Below are positions 45,291 to 56,508 of a DNA stretch of 64,000 bases, in pieces. The notes beneath the pieces are model-generated. The model worked only from the letters and a program-made list of their open reading frames with translations. It ran no database searches and was not told where the DNA came from. Origin of the DNA: Neoceratodus forsteri (Eukaryota; Chordata; Ceratodontiformes; Ceratodontidae); the NCBI GenBank assembly GCA_016271365.2, contig CM028132.1, forward strand, positions 1,182,947,001 through 1,183,011,000, in the 5' to 3' direction. The position numbers and the translations under genes were made by a program. Position 1 is the first letter of the stretch; every line of letters begins with the position of its first letter.

Positions 45291-46272
45291 TGACAGGTGC
45301 CCATAAACTTGAACAAATGTAACCCTTATATCCCCCCTCCCCCCTGCTCCTTAACACAAAATTGTAATATGTACCATGCGTCATGAATAGAACTGTTCAC
45401 TATATTTTCGTTAACAGTTTGCAGCATCGTGATTCCCATTCCCTACTCGCCCTCCTCCCTCTGTGCCAAAAAAACATAGTTTCACAGCATAGACCTGGCT
45501 GTACAATATTTTGTCCCTGGATATAGTTGGTTGTCTTTCAGCACCGATCGAGAAAACTCCCCTTCCAGCCCAAGTGCACCTCCACCACCCACTCATTGTA
45601 TCCCACTATTTCCCTGATGTCTCCCCCACACCAGCCAGGGCAACCCCAAATCTCCCCTCCAGGCTCAGGACCATGGAGAGGGCAGACCCACCACCTCCAA
45701 CATATATATAGGCCCACGTCCACCCAAGCCCCACTAACCTGTAGTCATGAGGCAAACCCCCATAAGCAAAGGAAACTCGATGTCCCCGACCACAGTCCAG
45801 AGCGAAAATATGCCATCACCCTCATTTCCACAGCCAGCTTTGTCTTCAAAAACCTCCGCTCAAACGTGTAGCTCACCGTCCCTCTGCATCTCCTTCCAGA
45901 CAGGTACCACATGAGTCCTATAGAAGGCAGAGCTCTCTTGAACAGGACCGCATACATTCAGTCATGAGGCTAGGCCGAAAGGAGAGGAGAGCCACCCAGT
46001 CCAGGGGGAGTTGAACACAGAGAAAAATGTACCCAGGGTCTCGAGTCATCGTGGTACATCAGGGCCGCATGACAGGGAGCATCGCGGTTACTTACCGCTC
46101 AGTGTCCGAAAGAGTTCAAAAAGGACTCAATGCACAGTCTCTCTTTTCATTTTTTTTGTCCCATTCGTTGATAAATTTGCAGTTTATCTGCCTCCCAGAA
46201 AGAGTAGTTAGCACCCTCTGACTTCACCCTTACCACCATAGGGAAGGCCATGAAGAATTCTAGACCTCTCTC

Positions 46273-46912
46273 TCACAGCATATCCATACAGGGGTTGAAT
46301 TGTTGTCTTTTATTCTGTACCTGTGAGGACAAATCCTGGTGAATTGTTAGTTTAGCGCCCTTGTATAGCACTTCTTTCTTTGCTCTGTAAGCAGCCATTA
46401 TTGCCTGCCGGTCGCCAAAGTGATGCATTCTGAAGACGATTTTCCTGGGGAGTTGATCCACAGGGGGTTTAGGTGCCAGCGCCCAATGAGCGCACTCAAT
46501 TTTGATCTTGCCCCGGGACTTCCATCCCAGGTTTTTAGGACTCCTCAGCACAGAAAGCCGCTGCACTCCTGCCCTCCATGCCTTCTGGTAATCCCCTGAT
46601 TCTTAAGTTATTTCACCTGTTATAGTTCTCCTGGTAGTCCAGGGATTCTTTCAGGGCTTCTAATTCCTGTTCCAACTGTGCCATGCGGTTCGCCTGGGGG
46701 GCCACTGTGTCTTCTAAATCCGACACTCTGTACTGCAGTTTTTGTATGTCTTTTGTCTGCTGGGTGAATTCTGCTGTTAGAGTGCTGATTTTGTCCTCGA
46801 ATAGATCGGGCCGGGGGCTAAGGCCCTTCAGCACCTGTTCTGTGACTGTCTTTCCCAACAGAGTGAGCTCTGCAGCCGAGAGAGAGATTGGGCCCTGGCC
46901 ACCTGCCGCCAC
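46273..46912 (-). pseudogene. L1 ORF1 (coiled coil plus RNA-binding domain)
   Basis: The first part (46912-46613) has a leucine-heptad coiled coil (ISTLTAEFTQQTKDIQKL ... LEQELEALKESLD), which trimerises L1 ORF1 proteins. After a frameshift near 46600, the RRM and C-terminal part continue with IECAHWALAPKPP, RKIVFRMHHFGDRQAIM and KGAKLTIHQDLSSQVQNKR. The final motif matches the I-x-I-x-x-DLS pattern of L1 ORF1. It would chaperone the element RNA. The single visible frameshift separates the two halves. Confidence 0.85.
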
Positions 46913-47144
46913 GTTGTCTTGCTGCTGACCTTTTTCCCCCGATTTAGCCGTCTGTCATGATGATTTAGCAGATGCCAGGTAGTCGTCCATATCTCTGTCT
47001 TTATGGCTACCAGACGATGCCAACTTAGTTTACAAAAACCAGCCTGAAATATATTTTAAATTAGACTTAGCACAGAGCTCTGGAGGGATGCGTCTGTCTC
47101 TTTCAGTGGCTCGTTAGTGCCCCCTTACATCATGTATTTTATTT

Positions 47145-47258
47145 GTATTACTGTTCTCCACTCCCCTACCCTCAGGACGCATCTGGAATTGAGCGCTGTA
47201 CCGCTCAGTATGCCTTCCTGGTAAAACTTTTAAATAAATAAATATATCTATCCATTGG
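47145..47258 (+). mobile_element. LINE 3' end, same family as 18690-20770
   Basis: The segment caggacgcatctggaattga ... cctggtaaaacttttaaat plus AAAT repeats matches the minus-strand 3' end at 18690-18790. Only ~110 bp remain. The L1 inserted immediately to its left. Confidence 0.7.
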
Positions 47259-48099
47259 CAGAAGATTGTGCTAATGTGCTATACAATTTATACCAACCCA
47301 TTCTGGAGCATGGGGTAGGGATGTGTGGCATAGCTCATTAAATTAGTGCTGCCTCTGCTGACTTCGCTCATAGTGCTGCCTCTGCTGACATTTTTTTTTT
47401 AAACTACAGGAAGACAAGACAGACAACGCAATCGTAAATCAATTAATACATTAATGTGCCTCCCATCTACTTGCACTTACTACTGCAGCTGATTAAGCTA
47501 AACAAAATCCAATACAGTACTCTTCCTTGCCAGCCTGCCTGCTGTATTGGAATGTTAATCACCATTCCCTGCCATGTTTGCCCTGGCCCGCTGTTGTCCT
47601 CCTCTGTGCTGGCATTTTGAAAGGTGACGGGTCTGTCATATCAGAAGCACCACTGGAGGCTACCTTGTGAGAGGGAGGAGTAATCTGAAGTTGGAATTTA
47701 GGGACACAGACTTGATATAACAGGCATCATGATCAGACCGGACCAATCAGTACCTCCCCCGGAACAGAACACCATGCACAGATGTGCAGCTCAGCTGATG
47801 GTTCTGCCCCGAACCGAAAGGAGTGTTGCAGTTTAAAAAAAAATCACAAATGTGGACATGTAGGTGGCATATTTGTAATGCTAAAGGACACAGCATACAT
47901 ACGGTTTTCACAGCAAAGAACAGGCAGGCTGCTACAAATGCACATCTGTTTGGACACACGGCCTTTGTGGGAGCGTGTCTAAATACAAACAAGCATTTGT
48001 CAATGCCGAATGTTTGCTTTCTGGCATTGGCATTGGTAGTGTAGGAGTTAGAGAGATGCATAATAGGAATGGCAGTGAAGTATTGAACTGAAGCCAACC
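47259..48099. other. Unannotated region
   Basis: No family recognised. A short direct repeat, gtgctgcctctgctgac, occurs near 47348 and 47373. A 141-codon minus-strand open frame (48172-47747) has no familiar motif. Confidence 0.45.
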
Positions 48100-48840
48100 C
48101 CACCACCACCCTGCAGAGACTGACAGGCATTGGGATGCGCCTTTGGGTCGTCAGGCATAATGGCCATGCCATTTTGCCACATCCTACCCTGCAGACACCG
48201 ACAAGCGTCTCAATGTGCCTTGGAGTCTTTGGGCCATATGCCTTTTTTTAATTTTTGTTGACCGGGTAAGGTCACTAGACAAATCCTGCCTATTTTCAGG
48301 CACGACCCGGGGGAGGGGGATACAGATGAATGCCAACTAACCTTGAACCAGATTAAGCTGTTGGTGGTATTTTTAGTGAATGAGGGAAATTTGGCCAGGA
48401 CACCGGGGAAATTCCCCTACTCTTTTGGATAAGCGCCATGGAATCTTTAACATCCACGTGAACTACCACCAATCCAGACAGATGGGACCTCGGTTTAACG
48501 TCTCATCGGAAAGACGGCACCTCAGAAGTGCAGTGCCCCTTTCATGCTGTACTACAGAGTCAGTACTGGGATATTAACTCAAGTGCCAGATGTGGGGACT
48601 GAACCCACAGTCCTCTGATCTCCCGGCTTACCCCATTCCATAAGAAATACGGTGAGATGGGTACAGTATAAGAGAATGGGGTGAACTTTGGGGCCGAAGA
48701 GTCCAAGGCACACCTCGATGCCTGTCACTGGCTGCAGGGTGGGGGAGGAATGGCAGGAGTATTACAGGCGACAATCCCAAGTCACACCCCTGATGCCTGT
48801 CATTCCCTACAGGGTGGGGCGTTATGGTCAGAAACCCTAA
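48100..48840. repeat. Inverted arms of ~135 bp flanking a V-SINE-like copy
   Basis: The left arm (about 48105-48240) and right arm (about 48690-48840) are inverted relative to each other. They share actccaaggcaca, ctgcagggtgg and gatgcctgtca-type segments, with roughly 70% identity by eye. They enclose the SINE at 48240-48640. They may be the long inverted repeats of an older element into which the SINE inserted. Confidence 0.6.
48240..48640 (-). mobile_element. V-SINE-like SINE, copy 2
   Basis: The LINE-like tail (gaccgggtaaggtcactag and attttcaggcacgaccc on the plus strand) is at the low-coordinate end. The conserved core ggtttaacgtctcatcgg is near 48492-48509. The tRNA-like head is truncated near 48630 relative to copies 1 and 3. 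Confidence 0.8.
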
Positions 48841-48861
48841 CGTGCCAGGTGTTCGTTGGTA

Positions 48862-49945
48862 TTTTCACTCCAAATTTTAAACATGGGTTTTTTGTTACTC
48901 CCACCTCATAAACAGTGGCAATATCAGTTCGTTAGCGGAAAGCTGATTTTGCACAGCGACTATGCCATTTGGCACCTCTGGGGTGCGAAAACACATTTCA
49001 AACAGGATGTGAAAAATGACAGCTGTACTGTTCATGGGGAGGTGTAAAAAATGGCAATGTTGAAAATCTGCAGTGAAAATCTAAAATAACTGTGAAGTCA
49101 CGAGCGTGCGTAGAAACTGCGCAATGCACACCCGTAATGTAATTAGTTTGGGGATTTTTTACAGGAGATTGTCAACACAAGCATTTTGGGACCTCCACTC
49201 AAGAACAGTGTCACTGTGATTTTCTTAATCTGTCCCGAACAGTGATTTCCCACAGTGACCATGCCGGAAGTGCGAAAACACATTTTGGCCAAGGTGTGAA
49301 GAATGACAGCTGTACTGTTCATAAGGAGGTGTGGAAAAATGCCAGTGTTGAAAATCTGGACTGAAAATAGTACACATTCATGAACTTACGAGGGTGCATG
49401 GAAACTGCGCATTGCTCGTTTGTAACACAGTCATTTTATGGGCTTTTGTCTCCAAATTTTTAGCATAGCCATTTTAAGACCTCTGCTCATGAACAGTGTC
49501 ACTGTGATTTTCTTAATCTGTCCCGAACATTGATTTCATACACCGACTGCGCCATTGTGTGCTACATGCGCGGAAACACATTTTGGGTGAGATGTGAAAA
49601 ATGACAGCTGTACTGCTCATAAGGAGGTGTGGTGAAATAGCAGCTGTGAAATCTGGAGTGAAAATATTAAAAATCCGTGAACTTACAAGCGTACATAGGA
49701 ACTGCGCAATGCATGATCATAAGAGTCATTTTTGGGAATTTTTTCACCAAATTTTCAACTTAGGGTTTTGGGGTTGCCTGCCTCATGAACTATGCCACTG
49801 TCGTTTCATTACTCAGTCTCGAAAGGTGGTTCCATGCAGTGAACGCGAAATCACCTTTCGGGACCGAATGACAAAATGACAGTGACTGAGTTCATGAGGT
49901 GGGGCCCCAAAAACCCCATGTTTAAAAATTTGGTGAAAAAATTGC
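48862..49945. repeat. Tandem array of ~290-bp self-complementary units
   Basis: About 3.7 units. The phrase atgacagctgtactgttca recurs near 49017, 49306 and 49596, and in weaker form near 49877, giving a ~290-bp period. Each unit pairs its own halves: for example cactcaagaacagtgtcact-type sequence with the later agctgtactgttcataagg. The last unit is the clearest, pairing ttttttcaccaaattttcaa (from 49740) with tttaaaaatttggtgaaaaa (from 49920). No ORF is supported. Confidence 0.8.
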
Positions 49946-50209
49946 CCAAAATGGCCGAGACACGCACCAAAGTTGAAAAAAAAAACATTTATGCCATTAT
50001 ACAGCTTGCCAGCATTTCTTCAGTTCGCGGTTGGCTTTGAAGAGTGCAGGCGTGTTCCCAGTCCACTGAAGATCTTTGCGCTGGGCTCGGAGGTAAGTAT
50101 GGGGGGTGTGGGAGGTGGAGTGTAGAAGGTGGACATGGGTTGGGGGCAAGACAGTCAATGAGGACGTTTTTGTTTTACAGTTTAATTTTTTCCTTCTACA
50201 GGAAGGCGG

Positions 50210-50640
50210 CACAGGACTTTTGCCACGCTGGGGTGGGCTCCCAGTGTGGCAGCTGAAATGTTAGTTTTGGGGGCGGCAGTGGAGCCAATGGGAGTTGGGC
50301 ACCCCGTCCGACCATACCGACTTTTGCCATGCTGGGGTGGGCTCCCAGGCGTGGCAACTGGAAAATAAAATGCTTTTTCGTAAGGACAATTAGACCAATG
50401 GGGGATTAGGCACCTCGTCGCCATACAGATGTCTGCCATGCTGGGTGGGCTCCCAGCATGGCACCTCTAATGTCTTTGGGGGCAGATGGATGTTTGCCAT
50501 GCTGGGGTGGGCTCCCAGCGTGGCATCTAGGAGATGTGTTTGGGGAAAGGGCCGACGGAGGATGGGCACCCCGTCGGCCATACGGTGTATGGGGGGCGCA
50601 TGAGCATGCTGGGTGGCTCCAGTGTGCTGCGTATGTGTTC
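50210..50640. repeat. Degenerate ~106-bp minisatellite with a dyad
   Basis: The dyad GCCATGCTGGGGTGGGCTCC followed by CAGCGTGGC recurs near 50221, 50327, 50433, 50499 and, weakly, 50604. Spacers share gggcaccccgtc and gccatac. One unit is shortened to ~65 bp. Open frames across it are by-products of the repetition. Confidence 0.7.
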
Positions 50641-50646
50641 ATGGGG

Positions 50647-50768
50647 GGCGAACTGTCTATGACAGTTCAGATGCAGTGCCAACATAGACGCAGTATGCAA
50701 ATTGCCTGTGGCGGTGTTTTCCTTAGAACTGTACGCCACTGCATCTGAACGCTGTCATAGACAGCTCG
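50647..50768. repeat. Inverted repeat around 55 bp
   Basis: gaactgtctatgacagttca plus gatgcagtg (from about 50649) pairs with cactgcatctgaac and gctgtcatagacagctc (to about 50766). Each arm is itself palindromic around ctgtc-tat-gacag. This may be the end of a DNA transposon. Confidence 0.55.
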
Positions 50769-50939
50769 GACATTCATTGGCACGGTGCAGCCATGCCTGC
50801 AAAAGGGAGCAGGGCATTGGAAGTGGGGGAGGCACACCTACAAAAACTCACATGGTGGCACTATGTTTCTTGCACATGCATGCAAGCGAACATAATGAAT
50901 GTGTTATTTTCCCTTTTGGCACACAGTAGCATGGTCACT

Positions 50940-51260
50940 GCACAGGGTCATTCAGGGGCCAGCCAGGACAGGGAGGGTTGAGCATCCCTACGGCAGCTCC
51001 TCTCCCTCGGGGAGGGGGAAAGTGCATCCCGCTGATTGTCTGCCACTTTGATGTGTCTGGGAGGCGTCTCCTTGGAGGCAGAGCCTGCACAATGCACCCA
51101 CTGCATACAAGGTGGGCCCAGGGTGAAAACTATGAGGAAAAAAACTGACCCACAGGATGCAATCTCGTCCTTCACAGTCCCTGGAGTGGTGACTGAACCC
51201 CTTCCCCCAAGAGTCCTGTGTCAGAGTAAAATGGAGGGAAGTTAAGCCCTGGAGAAGCTG
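50940..51260 (+). mobile_element. SINE of the GAGCATCC-core family, diverged
   Basis: The core gggttgagcatccctacggc with cagctcctctccctcggg corresponds to that of the copies at 38945 and 41939. The head is truncated and no clear A-tail was found. Confidence 0.5.
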
Positions 51261-51311
51261 CATGACAGGAATGGGGGGGACTTGTCAAAAGAGGGTGGTT
51301 GGGGCAATCAA

Positions 51312-51785
51312 GGTGGAAAAACTAAATAAAAAATTGTCAGCAGAAAAGGACCGTTTGGCCCATCCAGTCTGCTCAGATGTTCCCTGTCGAATCTGTCTTT
51401 GCAGACCCGAAGCAGTCTCCGGTGACCCTCCCTGCCTGTTTTCTAATACTGTACACCCCTATATCTATTCCACACATGCTTGAAGAACCCTACTGTTTTC
51501 ATGCCTCCACCACTTCTGTTGGCTGTCTGTTCCAGGCATCTACCACCCTTTCAGTGAGGAAATATTTCCTTACATCTCTCTTAAACTCCCCCCCCCCCCA
51601 CTTCATTGCATGCCCCCTGGTTCTGGTGCTCCATCTCATTTGAAGGAGACTTTCATCCTGCACCCTGTTGACCCCTATGAGGTACTTGAAGGTCTCCATC
51701 ATGTCACCCCTTGCTGTTTTCTCTTCCAGGGTGTACACGTTGATATCCCACAGTCTCTCCTTGTAGGGCTTCTAGTGCAACCCCT
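51312..51785 (-). pseudogene. CR1 LINE ORF2 C-terminus and 3' end
   Basis: The minus-strand text MYTLEEKTARGDMMETFKYL and TERVVDAWNRQPTEV matches the CR1 C-terminal region. The 3' terminus at about 51312-51375 reads gagcagactggatgggcc ... ttctgctgaca. It has diverged from the other CR1 copies here and is 5'-truncated near 51785. Confidence 0.8.
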
Positions 51786-52254
51786 TGCTTCCCTGGACTG
51801 GACTACATAAGAGATTTGCCTCACAGAGTGAAATCCCTGCAGGACATGGAGGATAAGGGTGGGGTGGATCTGGAGGAACCAGACCGGAACCCCAGCCTGC
51901 ACAAGGACATGTGAGCAGCTTGTACTGCATTGCCCAGCTCATTAACTCTGAGCTGAAGAGAAACAGTGCCTGTCATGGCAAGGGGAGAGTGGAGGGGATG
52001 GTGCCCACCATTGTCAGAGCCCTCTACCTACTGGAGGGCACCACATTTTAGCATCTCCGAGGCCGTGGCCAAACAGCGAGAGCTGATCTGTGCCTATCAG
52101 AGCCTGTGCCAACAGGGGGGCTAGGATGGACGAGGAGCTGAGCAAAAACATTGCATTCAGTATTACTTGCCTACTGGAGTCTGCAGTGGCAAGACAGGGA
52201 AGGATGAGTATGGACAAGGAGTATGCCAGAACCCACTGAGAGAAGACATTGTAG
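51786..52254. other. Unannotated region
   Basis: No repeat or protein family recognised between a CR1 and a LINE 3' end. Confidence 0.4.
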
Positions 52255-55030
52255 TTGGTATTTATTTATTTGATAGTTCAGATTACAATACCTTTGAGCT
52301 TATAGCTCTTTTACAAAGGTTCCACATCAAAAGACAAGATATACACAGACAACACTGGATTCGAACTGAGGTACAACAAACAGAGCAAATAGCTACCTAA
52401 TATAAACAGATATACTGTATTTAAATAAAGAATCATTCTAAGGAGCAGCACACAACCTTGTCTTGAGCAAATGTTTGACACTGCCTCTGTGCCCTTATTA
52501 ACAAAGGGGCATCAGGGTTATAGAGACAGTTGAGGGGAGGCAGTAGTTATCAGGGGGAGGAGGGATAGCAAGGTGCATGGTGCAGAATTAGTCAAGGGTG
52601 GGTCAGCGACAGGTGGGGATGCTGAATAGAGCTATAGGTGTTGCACTGGGTGGGAAAAGAGGTCATAGTAGTAGAAGGGTTAGAGGGAAGGGATAGGGTG
52701 CTGACAAGGTAGAGGAGGAGATGAAACTGTTTGCAGAGTACTGGTCCCGCATGTAGTTTATTCAGAGCAATCATATTTTTCCACTTGTGTGAGTCGTTTT
52801 TTTAGTTCAATTTTGAAATGGCCAATCTTGTCAGCATTTAATATTGAGATAGGGAGACCATTTAGTCATTGTGGGACCCTGTAGGTGAAAGACCACTGTG
52901 CAAGACTAGTCCTTCTACAGGGTACACAGTGGGCATTTCTGGACATGCTTCTTGTGTGATGTGTGGTGGCTGAAATAGTGCCTGGAGTCCCAGGGCAGTT
53001 AGGTTCAGAAGTGCCTTCTTACCCAGGAGGCAAACCTGGTACGTAATTCTTTCTGTGAGGGGGAGCCACCCAGTTCGGGTAAAAAGATCGAAGGTGTGGG
53101 TAAATTTGTCAATGTTCAGCACCAGTCTGCATGCTTTGTTCATGGCCATCCTGACTCTATTTAGTGAGGAATCAGAGGCTATGCTGTACACTGCTAGCCC
53201 ATAGTTGATGACAGATGGGATGGAATTGGTGACAGCCATGCTCATGGTTTCAGGTGTGGTGGAGTTCCAGTGCCTAAATAAGATACCTAGGGCCAGATAT
53301 TAAAAGCTTTGCCCCTGGGCTAAATTAGCACTGCCCGGTGGGCAAACTTAGCCCTGAGCACAAAACAAGCTATATTCCGAAGGAATATCCCGGGGCAAAC
53401 AGCTTCTAAATATAGCATGGGAATGAGGCTGGGAAAACTGGGCTGGGAGTGCAGGGCAAACTTAGCCCTGGAATAAGACAGCTCAGAATATAGTGACCAG
53501 AAGGTGCAGACCACAACAGCAACACAGTGCACAGCGCGATGTGAAGGTAGCTAGAGGTGATTTACATGGCCAATGTGTATTCCAGCAAATGCGTGGACCC
53601 AGTACAGCTGCAGGGAGCAGCCTATGGGAAGGTACAGTGTGCAAAACAGTATAATATTCCCCGAACCATTTGCGCGGAGCTAACGCGTTTGCGCTGGTTT
53701 AGTGCAGAGCTAAGCTGTTTGCCTAGTGCAAACACATTTGCCTGGCGCTAAACATTGCCGTATTCAAAAGTGACGTGCAAATGAGCCTACTCAGGTAGTC
53801 TCTGGGCAAACATCCAGATTAGCATCTCATTATGCCCTGATTTGCATGCAGTTTGCCCAGCGTTACTGCAGGGTCCCACAGAGCCACCCGTAGGTCAGTC
53901 TGGAAGTACAGGGGCTGGCCAGGTCCGACCACAGCTCCACCTGTAGGTCTGTCTGGCAGTGCACGATGATAGCTGCAGGCTACATGTACACAGTACAGCA
54001 TAGCATAGCATATTGTGCCCCAGGGGACAACACAGCATAAGCACAGGTGGTACTACATGCAACTGTAACACCATAAGGGAATGCTACAGTGCACAGCAGA
54101 CACTACAGTAGCAAGGGGGCCAGTAGTGTGTGGGACACAGCATGCCTATGGTGTGTATGACAGTGACGCTGACTGCACTGTACACAGTGACAGGCCCAAC
54201 TTGCAGGTGTTTTCTGACAGTGGACATTACTGTTACGCTGTTGTGTGTTCCACAGATGCTGCACCTGCAGCAGGGGATGCACACAGTGACATATACATGG
54301 CTGGCTGTGTGTGCTGTGGCATCTGTACAGTTGTGCTGTATGTGGCTGGGGGGGCATGTAGGATCCAACAGGCACACAGGCAGTGGGGTATTCCCACTAC
54401 TGGCCCATGTACACTGCGTGCTGTGTCCCAGTCCGGTGGCCTGTGTGTGCTGGCATGTGTTGGGCACCACAGCTGTATGATCTGCAGGTGTGTGCTGTAT
54501 GGCCACACTCCCATGATGTCCCCTGTGGGCCCGATCACCCCTTACTGCCTGTGCATGGCTGGGACCTGTGGCAGCTGTTGGCATCATGGTGGTGCCTTCA
54601 GGGAGCAGCATGTGTCCTCCATGTCTGGCAGTTTCTAAGTGTCATACTCATATGTTAGGGTCATGCAAGCCACGCTAATGCTGCGCTAACACCTCGCAAA
54701 GCAGCAATGTTGTGCAAAGCTGTTTGCCCAGGGTTAAGATCAGCTTTTCCTGAGCGTTAATGTGTACCATGCTATGGGTCACGCAAAGTCACGCTAAGCA
54801 CCTTAGCACGGCGCTAGTCGCTGAATATCTCATTGCACCTGTATTCGTGTTCACTTTGCCCCTTGCATATAATTATGGTTTGCCCAGTGCTAATGTGGCT
54901 TGCCCGCGCTATTTGGCCTTTTAAATGTAGCAGACCCGTGCTAACCCCGCACAAACGCTTTTTGCCCTGCGCAAAGCTTTGCATATCTGGCCCCTAGTTT
55001 AGCATTAGCAGTTTTAACTATGTTATCAAT
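52255..55030 (-). pseudogene. LINE ORF2 C-terminus, split by a DNA transposon
   Basis: The minus-strand text at 53245-52862 reads INYGLAVYSIASDSSLNRV, NKACRLVLNIDKFTHTFDL and TGWLPLTERITYQVCLLGKK. This is the thumb and C-terminal region of a Jockey-superfamily LINE. The 3' end at 52255-52275 is an AAAT-type repeat. At 53290 the sequence is interrupted by a 1.7 kb transposon and resumes at 54993-55030 (gctaatgctaaac on the minus strand). The subfamily is not resolved; the RT core is absent. Confidence 0.7.
53291..54992. mobile_element. Non-autonomous DNA transposon with CCTAG duplication
   Basis: The ends are GGCCAGATAT and its exact complement; beyond them, taaaagctttgcc and gcaaagctttgcg are similar. 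The flanks are cctag at 53286-53290 and 54993-54997. Subterminal regions repeat gctaa, gcaaa and tttgccc units many times in both orientations. The middle (53870-54640) carries no transposase text. A 185-codon open frame at 54081-54638 is Cys/His/Val-rich without family motifs. A 5-bp (or CTAG 4-bp) duplication does not by itself fix the superfamily. Confidence 0.75.
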
Positions 55031-55110
55031 GTGTGGGCTGGCCCAGTGGCTCTGCGGTAGGGCTGCTGCCTGCCATGCTGGTGACCCACAAGTGCCTTGT
55101 GCCTCATTAT
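55030..55110 (+). mobile_element. tRNA-like SINE head
   Basis: gggctggcccagtggctctg followed by cggtagggctgctgcctgcc and gctggtgaccc resembles the tRNA-like head of the SINE at 38945. Only the head is recognisable. Confidence 0.45.
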
Positions 55111-56279
55111 GCACCTGGGTGTGCATTAACACCTGACAACCAGCGTCCTGTTATGTGTTATTACTTACTGATAGAAACATGTGTCTCTGGCTGATGGAAA
55201 ATCCCAATACGGAAATGCATGTAGAAAAAAAAGTTAAAAATAACATACAGCCCATCCTGCCTTCTGGAGTGATACATCCCCAATTAACATGCAAAAGCCA
55301 TGATTCCTGGGGTTAATACAGATGCTCATGGGGTAAATCCCCAAACGAATATCATAAATCTATACCTCATAGAACAAAATCAGACACCCGACGTGTTAGC
55401 AAATGTGAAAACCAAGACTATGGGAAGGTACTGGGGGTACCAACAGCTGTCATTCAGACTGCTGAGGATAGCCCCCCACCCCCAGTTTTTCTGCTTCATC
55501 CACAGCTCCAGCCACGCTGCAGTGTGACCTGACTGGTTTGCAGGGTCCTCTGCAGGGGAGGTGACTTTCTCTGGCCTGCTGCAGGAGTCACGGGGCCTCG
55601 TGGAATATGGGACTTGTCTCCCTCAGTCAAGGGCTCTCTTCTGTCATTGGTACCCCTTTAAATACATACCAAACCCTGGTTGGAATGGTAGTTAGCCAGT
55701 TAAGTTTGAGGAATTATTCCAAGTCCAATAGAAACAATAACTAAAAAGTCACGGACAGTTAAATAGAAGTTCCAGTCACCAGCAAATAGTTATAGGTGAC
55801 CTCCACTGAAGTCAGTTATAAAACTGTCCCCAAATTATATGAATTCAGTGCCATTCTTTTCTTTATTAAAGAGGCAGGAAATTATTTTAAATTTTCAGCT
55901 GTTTATAATGTGCCTATTTTCACAAGTGCTATTTTATGTGCCTAAATAATTCGTGTTTAACTCATCTGTTTTATTTTACATTGCTTTGGTTTATGGGCAG
56001 AATGTTTTTATTGACAGGGGTTCCTCTATCAGACTTGGCCTTAAGTGGGCTGTGTGTGGGCCCCCATTTATCTTCCCTTTCTCTTCTTTTAGTGGAAATT
56101 ATGTGAGTTTGGTTGAAAGTGCAACATTGTTTTGAGTATTTGTGTAGGTGGAGTACGGTGTCGAGGTTTAAATAGTAGTTTATGTAAAATTGGAGTGTGA
56201 GAATTTTAAAATGTGTTTACGTACCAGTTTTATTAGTATTTTCACGGCAGACTTATTCAGCTGTGTCCATTTCAAGATC
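55111..56279. other. Unannotated region
   Basis: No protein family, terminal repeat or array recognised. Confidence 0.45.
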
Positions 56280-56449
56280 GGCTGCTGGATTTGCAGGTAG
56301 AGGTTTTTAGATTAAGTAAAGGTATAGCAAGGAGAAGGCGGAGAGGCAGAGCCGGGGTAACAAGGAGGAGAGGGGAAAAGAAGGTATCGTATGGACAGGG
56401 GTCCCCCCGCCCTCGTCGCTTTGAGATTCCCCTCTCCATCTGTAATCTG

Positions 56450-56508
<59 letters not shown>

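Larger units (their letters stand above)
39741..47123 (-). mobile_element. Full-length L1-clade LINE with 17-bp TSD
   Basis: Flanked by cttacatcatgtatttt at 39724-39740 and 47124-47140. On the minus strand it starts with a G-run (gggggcactaacgagcc) and carries ORF1, a ~1.1 kb spacer, and ORF2 with endonuclease, RT and a C-terminal domain. It ends in a poly(A) of about ten bases next to 39741. A SINE (41939-42549) and a CR1 end (45137-45290) were inserted later. It lies immediately beside the LTR end at 39723. Full length is inferred from the duplication plus gene order. Confidence 0.9.

Noticed and set aside
47747..48172. 141-codon minus-strand frame
   Set aside because: Overlaps an inverted arm and has no recognised domain.
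48862..50640. CRISPR array
   Set aside because: Units are ~106 or ~290 bp with degenerate copies and no short repeat/unique spacer alternation; the window is eukaryotic.
54081..54638. 185-codon plus-strand frame (and a 175-codon minus frame)
   Set aside because: Both lie inside a non-autonomous transposon with simple tgtgtg/cagc-rich sequence and have no transposase residues.
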